A stretch of 64,000 nucleotides of DNA, taken from assembly GCA_029582165.1 (NCBI GenBank), contig CM055883.1, forward strand, positions 20,825,001-20,889,000. Direction: 5' to 3'. Below are positions 48,229 to 56,560 of the stretch, in pieces; positions within the stretch are counted from its first letter, which is position 1, and the number at the start of each line of letters is the position of its first letter. Origin of the DNA: Portulaca oleracea. Its lineage: Eukaryota > Streptophyta > Magnoliopsida > Caryophyllales > Portulacaceae. The position numbers and the translations under genes are program-made. Below the pieces are notes generated by a model. It was not told where the DNA came from. It saw only the letters and a program-made list of their open reading frames with translations, and ran no database searches.

Positions 48229-49250
48229 CTCCCCCCCCCCCCCACACACACACTAAAAGCTCCACAGTCTCCTCATTGTGGAAAGGGTGTCTCATGAAGG
48301 GTAGTAAAACTATAAAAACCATATATACAAACACCTAGCACAAAGAAAACGGGTGGCGCCCCGAGCCCACACGGCTCCAACAACAAAGAAATCCCAACAT
48401 AAAGCATGCCAAGGGGTGCGCCACCGAAAAGAAAACAAAGCATGCGATGGATCATGGTAAGAATTCACAAAAAAAGAGTAGGGTGGAAAGATATTACCTC
48501 AAACTCTTCATAAGCGTTAAAACAGCGATCCAGAGTCGTCGTTCGAGTGAATCAAAACAACGTTAGAGTAAAAGACGACTTACAAACAATAGAATTCGCA
48601 TGCGAGACCAAAAACAAAATAAAGGAAACTAACTTAAAAGACTATGAAAAGAAACTAAAAAGATGAAAAACAAAACTATTTACAATATATACATTGCCAA
48701 TGACTTACCTTATCCCCGAATCTCACTCATTGAGGCGGGAAATAAGGGTGAAACTCCATACATACCAACCGAAATAACAGATTCATTACATTCATCACAA
48801 ACAATATTCGATTACAAACTATCAATGATCAAAATACATTAAGACAAGCTTGAACAAACTTCCCAGCCCACAAAAACAACCATCAAGTAACCAAAAGACA
48901 ACCCGGCAACCTCAAAAGACACACAAGACAAACAAACCCGAGCATCCTAATCAAAAAACCCCACAAGCATGCCAAAACATGCGAAATGAAACGGAGAGAT
49001 TAACACACCAAAACCATCAGACTTCGCATCCAAAACCCCGAAGAAGCACCCCCCCCCCCCACACTTAAAATGCGACAATGTCCTCATTGTGGAAAGGGTG
49101 TCTCATGAAGGGTAGTAAAACGATAAAAACCATATATACAAACACCTAGCACAAAGAAAAGGGGTGACGCCCTAAGCTCACATGGCTCCAACAACAAAGA
49201 AATCCCAACATAAAGCATACCAAGGGGTGCGCCACCGAAAAGTAAAAACC
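48229..49250 (-). repeat. Duplicated purine-tract module (~0.2 kb, 811-bp spacing)
   Basis: 48,271-48,437 and 49,082-49,246 are near-identical direct repeats (CCTCATTGTGGAAAGGG to GGGGTGCGCCACCGAAAAG). Each is preceded on the left by a pure C run (48,231-48,243; 49,049-49,060), which reads as a poly-G tract after an AATGAGGACATTGT-like phrase on the minus strand, like the element's own polypurine tract. Confidence 0.8.
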
Positions 49251-49340
49251 AAGCATGCAAAAAGAAAATAAACTAAACAAACAAAAATAAAGAAATAATT
49301 ACAAAAAGAGAAAGGGTGGAACGAGGTTACCATAAGGTCT

Positions 49341-50689
49341 TCAATAAAAGCAAGAAAGCACTTGGATAACCTCGATTACCAATGGAGCATCAGCCACTCC
49401 GTATTCTTCAAGATTTGGGCCTTTAAGATCGAAAGAATTCAACGCCCGTAGGAGAAGATCATGCATCCTCGAATGCATTTCAGAACCATGAATGTATAAG
49501 AACACAAAAATCAATGAGTCATAATAGGTAAGTGTTCTCAACATTTTATCAAAAGCCTTAGAAAAATCACTAGAATGATGAAATAAGTGAAGGAGCATGA
49601 TTTTTCTAAGCGAGTCTTCTAGTTAAACATGATATGGGTCAAAGAGGGGATCATAACCTCTAAAGGTACATAGAGACTCAAGGCATGCATGGTTGGATGA
49701 GGGAGTGATAACTAATGAATGAATGGGGATAACATGATTGGGAGAGGAGGATACATCATCACATTCAAAGCACATAGAAGGGTTGTCAACTTCCTCAACA
49801 ATATCATCACAAACAAGTCCCAACCCAAGACTATCATCTAATTCATTATCTTCATCACATTTATGCAAAGAAAAAGTAGGACTACTCTCCAAGTCAATAC
49901 TCTCAACATCGCATAAGGTTTCATCATTATCAACATCAAGGGTGAAAGTGAAGCACTCAGGTTCATAAACCATATAAAATGATTCATAATCACACACATA
50001 TGCATCATGAGAGATAGTTTCTACATAATGAGGCACACAAGTCAAAGGCGAAGAACGAGAGCCATTATCACCATTTTCGCACAAAGGGGGATCAACATGA
50101 ATATCAGGGGATAATGGGGAAAAAGACTCAACTATATTTGAAGTACATTTCTCGGGAGAGGAAAGTCTTGTCATGCGAGCATACATCGAATCAAGCCTTT
50201 CACCGAGCTCTATTTGCTTTCTATATATTTGTTGCACACAATCCATGGTATAATCACTATAGGTCGGGTCAACAACATGAGTAAGAGAGTCGGAGCATGA
50301 ATAGATGATTCAAATTGATCACAAGGGGAGGGGATATGCATAGGAAGAGGAGAGGAAGGGGTACTCACATATGGATCTTCATAGCCCATTTCCCTTGGTT
50401 GATCTACAAATGGGGATTGAGTATGCAAATCATCACAAGGGGAAGGGGAAGAAATTTTCACATATTGCATCTCATAGAGAGATTGAGCATGAAGAGCACA
50501 AGGGTCATCAAGACAAGAACCCGATGAATAAAAAGTCTCCCCAAATTGACAAGTATCCTTATACAACCAATCAAGTAATTCCCAAGCCCGAAACTCATTT
50601 TCAACATTGAAATCAAAGTAATACAAAAGCGAACGGGTATCGAAATTCAAACCCTCATTAATAACACACAAAACTTCCACAGGGAGCTA
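49341..50689 (-). pseudogene. Unknown acidic ORF inside the Athila-like element
   Basis: A minus-strand reading frame of about 440 codons, nearly intact: one frameshift near 50,250-50,300 and one TAA/TAG-type stop at 49,623-49,625. The N-terminal part is rich in aromatic and acidic residues (LLYYFDFNVENEF, AWELLDWLYKDT); the middle has a likely helix (QQIYRKQIELGERLDSMYARM); the rest is strongly acidic and Ser/Cys-rich (CDEDNELDD, CDDIVEEVDN); the end is helical. I do not recognise the family; it could be a gag-like or accessory protein of a non-autonomous element. It follows an LTR-like block (50,672-52,387) and precedes a poly-G tract. Confidence 0.55.
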
Positions 50690-52387
50690 GGGGCCTTAGC
50701 TGCAACTATTCGACTCTAGGTAAGGTTTACGATCACGAAAGGGTGATAGATTTTTGGGGTAAAATTAGCACAAACACACTAGGTTCGGTCTGAAAGGTGA
50801 GACAATGGGTGTCGGGAGACTTTCGGGATGCAAATGGGGATAAGGAAGTGCGTTTCGCAGCAAGAGAGTAACGAGAAGGGGAAATCAATTGGTAACTCCG
50901 TTGGAAAATACCCACCGGGCTTCCTCTTTCAAGGATAGTCTGGATTAACTTCCCCAAAGTCCATAGACAGACCCGGGAAAGTTGATGAAATGGAATTTCC
51001 TAGTTAGTTTCTACTCGCTTTCACGAACTAGAACACTAACTATCCCAATTCCTACCTTTCAACAAGCATTGGATGTATTCGGGATGCTTTCGCACCCAAA
51101 TACATCCCACTTGAGGGAAGGATAGGGTTGGGAAGTTGATTTCCTAACTAGTTACTCACTAATATTGCTAACCCAAACCTAATCACCCATTCACACCCTT
51201 AATATCTCCCTAACCCATTAGAGTTCTAGCCACTAAACATCCTAACTATCATGATACTAACATTAACAACATTAATCATGCTTAAAAAGATAAACAAGAA
51301 CAATAAATAATCAACAAAGTCAAAAATAACAACAAAAGCAAAAACAGGGATTAATAAATAAGCTATGAAGTATAAGAGAGAAAGGTTAAGAAGTGCTCAT
51401 TAATGGTGATGACAAAGAGGAAAAACTTCTGAATAAATAAGCTCCAATGCTCCAAATATGAATATAATCTTCAATCTTGAAATAAAACTTGAGAGAATCT
51501 AATACAAGAATCAATAAACTCAATAGAAATCTTCACCAATCCCTCTAATCCAAAGCTTAAAATGTGATAAAAGAAGGCTAAAGTATGATAAAAGGTAGCT
51601 AAAGACTGATTAAAGATGTTCTCCCAGCTAAAATGACATAAAACAATATATAGTACCTCAGGTTGTTACTCAAAACTCATCATTTAACGCTACAGACAAA
51701 ACGTGTCCCGCAGGGGACCGTGGCCACGGTCCTGCGTAAGGCAGGTAGAACTCAACTTCGCTTCGCAATACTGTGGGCACGGTACCCAGGCACCGTGGGC
51801 ACGGTGTAGGCGATTTGGGTTGACATCTTTTCGCTCCTTCGCACCGCCGTGGCTACGGTCATGGGAGACCATAGCCACGGTCTTGTTCGGCCAGCTGCTT
51901 CCTGGGGAAGGACAAGGATCTCACCGTGGCTATGGTCAGGTTGACCGTGACCACGGTCCATCTCGGGTTACAACTCTCCCTTCCTTAGGTATTGGCTCAA
52001 TCACACCGTGGCTACGGTCAGCATGACTGTGGCCATAGTCTATCTCGACCAACTTATCTTCAGGGCGTAGCGCCCGCTACGAAGTTGGCGTGTCGGGGGC
52101 TACCCTTCGGCGCTCTTCGACCCGATACTTGCGTTTCCGCGCTTCCGACATGTTCGGCCCTTCCGTCTCCGCTGCCTTTGACACAACCAGGGCTCGGGGA
52201 ATCTTAGGGAATCTCGGGATTCCCAAGAATGGTGCAAAAATAGCCCATTTAGCATTGTTTTGAGTAAAACCCTCGGAAACTACAAAAAGAACCAAAACTC
52301 ATTAAAAGTTATTAAAACGAGCTACGAGACAAGTCAAAAGCCTAAGGATTTAGGCGGTATTTAGACGCAAAATCGGGTCTAAACAGT
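50672..52387 (-). repeat. LTR of the second family, nested copy B (~1.7 kb)
   Basis: Minus strand starts TGTTTAGACCCGATTTTGC at 52,387, then the R/U3-like AAAACTCATTAAAAG complement, five dyad blocks (51,717-52,045), a TATATATT box at 51,643-51,655, a long leader-like part, and ends near CTAGCTCCCTGTGGA, a phrase common at the U5 end of plant gypsy LTRs. Copies A and B stop being similar at the same place on this side. Frames at 51,690-52,295 on both strands run over the dyads. Confidence 0.7.
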
Positions 52388-53850
52388 TAGGGGGAAGGAG
52401 CGGTAAAATTTTAGGATTGAGGAGTTAAGAGCCATGCTTGGATTGAATTTCAATGAATAAAACACTGTAGACTCTCCTTCTCGCTTAGTGTATGCAAAGA
52501 ATTTCACCTCTCACCTTCTTTGATATTGAACATCTCAACTGAATACAACCAAGTCAAAGATTACAAAATTAAATTGAATCTCCCTAAACACCCTTTTCTT
52601 TTTTGAACTCTTTTTTTTTGTTTTTACTTCTTCTTTTTTTTTTTGTTTTGTTTTGGTGGATGATCGGGGAGAAGAGCACTATGAATTTACAACTTCGACT
52701 CCGATAAAGTATGAACAACATAACCAAATACTAATTATTCAAAAGGTGGGGCTTTAATTTCTCCCTAACTTCAGATTTTTGTCCAAACACACCTAACCAA
52801 CGGTTCCTTCCGAAAAAACGACAAACTCTCATTCAACCAAGCAAGGCAAATGGATACTGGACATCAAAGGCCAAGGCTGGCATTGACAGGGTTCAATCAT
52901 GAAAGAAGGGTAAACAAAGGCCAGGTGGGGTAAAAAGAACAGTTAAATATAGTGTAGGGAGGGCTATTTGGCTATGCAGTTTAGCAAAATAAAACGAATG
53001 CCTTAATCAATTTGTCACAGCATGCAATGCAAGTATGTAGTCTCAAGCAAGATGCAAAGCAAGTTCTAGAGATGCAAGTAATGGGTGAGTTACTCAGGGA
53101 ATATGGAATTGATAAAAGTGATCAATTCAAAAATTTAGGCAATATAGACTCATAGGATGGGGGCTTAATCAACTGAACTTAGCCAAAAGATTTGTGGCAC
53201 GCACATTTATACTTTCTAAGATAGTCAAAGCAGTAAGATACAACTTTCATAACTTGTCTCAAAATCAGAAGATTTTAAAGAAAAGGTTTCAAAAACTTTT
53301 AAGATCTAATCAAGACATTTCTATGCGAAGCAAGCTAAACTGAAAGTAAGAAAGGTTTACAAATCATCACTGAAGGTGTTTCCGGTTTTAATCCTAATCC
53401 TATCCAATATATATATATTTTTTTTTGGTTTTTTTTTTGTCTTTTCTAATTGTTTTGGCTATTTCAAATTTTTCTGATTTTTTTTGGATTTTTGAATAGG
53501 TGGATGAAAAAGAAAGGAAAAGAAAAAGAAACAAACTAGGAAAAGAAAAAGGAAAAACTATATGCTTCCATCTAATGCAAACTAGGTGGGTACAAATTAA
53601 ATTAAAGAAAAATTTAGAAGAAAAATTGAAAAAACTAGAAAACAAAAAGGAAAAACAAACTAGGAACTCAAATAACTATGAACAAGCAAATAAAAGAAAC
53701 ACTTAAAAATAAGAGAAATCACACTAAAATTTGAAAAACAATCATAAAGCAAGAAAAAGAAAGATGAAAATAAAAGGAAATGAAGGAAAAACAGAAAAAT
53801 AAATGAAAAACAGATAAATAAGAAAAATTTACAAGAAGAATATTTTTCAA
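52388..53850. other. Non-coding between ATHILA-type ORF and nested LTR
   Basis: AT-rich with poly-T and A/G-rich stretches at 52,600-52,650 and 53,410-53,830. No gene. The minus-strand frame 53,400-53,645 is a low-complexity by-product. Confidence 0.55.
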
Positions 53851-53921
53851 CCCCCCCATGCTTAGATGTTGCATTGTCCTCAATGCAGAAGACAATGGTA
53901 AAGGGTAGGGTTAGCTAAGGA

Positions 53922-55016
53922 TCAAGGATCCTCAGTCGGTGGGGAAGGGTCGGTATGGTTTGGTCCTGGTAGTGGTGAGGCCCGATCGAACATGACCTGA
54001 ATAAGGCCGGTGCGGTTGGCGATTGACTCGTCGAGACGGTCAAATCGCAGGTCAGACTGCCCCCTATACTCAACAAAGCTGCCCCTTAACTCGTTGACAC
54101 GTTGTTCGGTCCGGTCAATGGAGGTTTGGAGGTCGCGAAAGCACGCCTCATAGTCTGGTTGGGGTTGTTCGGGTTGAGGGTTAGGGTGGATTTCTGGTTC
54201 TGGTTCGGGGTCGAACTCGGGGAAGGGAGGCATCCACATCAAATTCTCAACAACTTGGGGAGAGGTGTGGGGGTTAGGCACGGGAAACCTAGTGTTGTTG
54301 GGATAGTCCCAGAGACAACGCGAGTCCTTGTCGAACTTACACAAGCCAAAGAAATTACACTGTCCCCCATCCAAGAATATGTTACCCGGGACTAGGTCAA
54401 TGGGGTTTCTAGGTGGCCTAAAGCCGAATTGGCGTGCAAGGTGAGTAATGTAGCCCCTTACGGCAATGCCCTTGTTGGTTGAGGTGGCGACACTAGAAAG
54501 ATGGTGAGCTAGCATAGCTGCTGGGTCGGCACGAGGGTCGGTATCCAACATGGCATGCAACATGTAGCAACCAGCCCGGGTAGCTTTGTTTGAGCTATCT
54601 GGCCTCCCGAAAATGCCGCAAGAGAGTATGCGGTGGACATACCTCAATACGGGGTTCCTAATCAAGGACGCGGGGGTGTCGCTAGGGTCCCAACTGTCAA
54701 AACCATAAATTCTGAAAAAGAAACCCCTCCCATCCCACTCTATGGGTATTAGGGATGAATCCCTACATGTTCGTTCAGGAAAACCAAAGGCGCGGGAAAA
54801 TTGGGATACGGTCATGTTCCTCTCTACCCCCAAAAGCTGGAAACGGATACATCCATCCCTCCCTTGGAGGTTTACAACTAGGGTCGACAAGAATTCAAGG
54901 GTAAGTCCCCTATAGTTCGACTCTCCTAACCTAGCTACGTTGGTCATGTGGCAACGACCTAACATCCAATCAACATCATCCAACATACCACAACTACGCA
55001 AAAAAGGTTCATGCAT
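53922..55016 (-). CDS. ATHILA-type ORF (ORF-1 family / envelope-position protein)
   Basis: An intact 364-residue frame beginning at the in-frame Met of MHEPFLRSCGMLDDVDWML. It has NYRGLTLEFLSTLVV and the SQFSRAFGFPE segment, which match what I know of the ATHILA ORF-1 family found 3' of pol in Athila elements. After about residue 260 comes a Pro/Glu-rich repeat (EPEPEIHPNPQPEQ) and then a probable coiled coil. The same frame is open upstream to about 55,110; the basic N-terminal part (KRKATAAEKGKQK) is in another frame, so one frameshift lies near 55,110. A splice acceptor-like TTTTCAG precedes an ATG at 55,239-55,241. No transmembrane segment was evident in the frame, so an envelope role is not supported by sequence. 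Confidence 0.75.
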   Translation of the reverse strand: MHEPFLRSCGMLDDVDWMLGRCHMTNVARLGESNYRGLTLEFLSTLVVNLQGRDGCIRFQLLGVERNMTVSQFSRAFGFPERTCRDSSLIPIEWDGRGFFFRIYGFDSWDPSDTPASLIRNPVLRYVHRILSCGIFGRPDSSNKATRAGCYMLHAMLDTDPRADPAAMLAHHLSSVATSTNKGIAVRGYITHLARQFGFRPPRNPIDLVPGNIFLDGGQCNFFGLCKFDKDSRCLWDYPNNTRFPVPNPHTSPQVVENLMWMPPFPEFDPEPEPEIHPNPQPEQPQPDYEACFRDLQTSIDRTEQRVNELRGSFVEYRGQSDLRFDRLDESIANRTGLIQVMFDRASPLPGPNHTDPSPPTEDP

Positions 55017-55241
55017 ATATTTGGTGGGGACGAGGGCTCTTTTGGAGAGGGAGTCGTACCTTTTCTTGACGTTCCCTTCAAAGTTGAAGGGGTTTGGGTT
55101 CCCAAATCTTTTGAAGGCCCGACCTTCTGTTTTCCTTTCTCCGCCGCAGTGGCTTTTCGCTTCCGGCTACCTCTGGCTACCTCTGGCTTCGTTATCATCT
55201 CCCAGTGGTCCGGAGAAGCTAGGATTCTTATTTCTCAACAT
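55017..55241 (-). pseudogene. N-terminal extension of ATHILA-type ORF, frameshifted
   Basis: Sequence between a predicted acceptor (AG at 55,242-55,243) and the intact frame. One frame supplies a basic, Lys/Arg-rich start; the other gives the segment with NPFNFEGNVKKRYDSLSK that continues into the 364-residue frame. A tandem AGAGGTAGCC duplication near 55,175 introduces a stop in one frame. Confidence 0.6.
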
Positions 55242-55724
55242 CTGAAAACACTCACAAAATCAGTAAATTTACCAAGACAAATCCTAGGTATCAAATAAGT
55301 ATGTTCATGACATATAAACTTAGTGTGATCAATCCCCCCATGCTTATTTGATACTAGTGATTGAAATTGACATATATCTAACCTAAAACCTTACTAAAAA
55401 CAGAGCACAACACCACACCATAATCACAACCAAAACCTATCCCTAAATTTCTCAATTTAATCATCACACTGCCCTCTAAACACATCCATCAACATAATTC
55501 TCTCAATTCTAGAACAAAAAGATTAGATATCATCAAACTCAACCCAAGCCCTAATCAAGAAATCAATCCCAGAATTCAAACCTAAATCAAGAAATTTGAA
55601 TCTAGGACATAATAATTGGTAGAAATTGAACAAATTACTCAATAAATTCAAGTATTCAACCAAAATCATACCAAGAACGAAGTGTATAGTCAAAGAACGA
55701 GAGGAAGAGTTGAGAATTTCATAC
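55242..55724 (-). other. Predicted intron before the ATHILA-type ORF
   Basis: Donor CTCAAG|GTATGA at 55,725/55,724 and acceptor GTTTTCAG|ATG at 55,242/55,241 enclose 483 bp of AT-rich sequence. The second Athila-like copy keeps a matching donor, CAACAAG|GTATAA at 60,831/60,830. Inside lies an inverted repeat (55,288-55,299 with 55,343-55,354) whose loop carries a GGGGGG tract. Splicing is inferred, not shown. Confidence 0.5.
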
Positions 55725-56060
55725 CTTGAGTTTGAACAGGAATGGAGTTTGAAGACTCAAAGTGTTAGAGTGCAAGTGAGAAGAGAAAAGAGAGAGGAGA
55801 GTGGTGTGAGGTGGCGGCGCCGGCGAGGTCGACGGCGACGGTGGTGGTCGGAGGCGCAGGTGACGTTGGGGTAGCGCTTTGGGGGAGGTGCGATGGGAGG
55901 TTAGGGAAAAATAGGAGGGAGTGTTGTGTTTTGAAAGAAAGGGAAGGGGCCGACTAATATCAAAAGGCGGGCAAAAATTTCTGGAAAAAGTGAAAAATGC
56001 GGCCTGCGCTTTCAAAACGCAACCTGCATTTTGTTAAAATCGCGTACCTTAAGTTTCTCG
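55725..56060 (-). promoter_or_regulatory. Post-pol leader exon with upstream dyads (possible internal promoter)
   Basis: Minus strand: a dyad pair at 55,998-56,036 (AAATGCGGCCTGCGCTTT, AAAACGCAACCTGCATTTT), then a C/T-rich leader (55,745-55,960) and the donor. The dyads resemble those upstream of this element's LTR TATA box. No clear TATA box was seen, so promoter function is conjecture. Frames at 55,626-56,015 are by-products. Confidence 0.4.
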
Positions 56061-56410
56061 ACAGTATGCGCAGAATACCGAAAAACGTTTGTGTTTTCCT
56101 ACCGATCTTGTGACTCGTTTTTCGCCAATTTTTGCTTGTTTTTCTCCCTTTTCTTTGTTTCGTCCTTATTTTCCCTATAAATTGACACATCAAAAATCCC
56201 TACAAACATCTACCAACATAGAATTCATTAGGTTAGAAATAAAAATTCAATATAAGCCTTCAATTTCTCAAATTTCTTCCTTTTTCTCTGCACACTAAAA
56301 GAAAAATATTAGTAAACTTCAAAAATAAAATTGCTAGGGATAAAAAACTGAAAGCTAAAATAATTGAAATAAAATAAAAAAAGTTGGGAGAAATAAATAT
56401 GTAGATAATG

Positions 56411-56465
56411 GCGTACCTCCCCGGGATTACTTTGTTTAACGTCGTTAGCTCGACGTTATGGACCC
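56411..56465 (-). promoter_or_regulatory. Post-pol hairpin (CGTCGAGCTAACGACG motif)
   Basis: TAACGTCG-TTAGCT-CGACGTTA at 56,439-56,460 forms a perfect 8-bp stem with a 6-nt loop, followed on the minus strand by AAACAAAGTAATCCCGGGGAGG. The same block sits after integrase in the second element (61,553-61,590). In many plant Ty3/gypsy elements a GTCGAGC / GACGTTAAACAAAGCGC phrase occurs at this place; its role is unknown to me. Confidence 0.75.
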
Positions 56466-56560
56466 TACTCATCGGGGTCCTTGATCCGTTTTGGAACCGG
56501 ATCTCCTTCATCATGAATTATTTTTGGAACGCGTCTCTGAATCAACTTGCCTTTTCGTAC

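Noticed and set aside
54102..55298. Plus-strand frames of about 95-101 codons
   Set aside because: Antisense shadows of the ATHILA-type ORF and its N-terminal extension.
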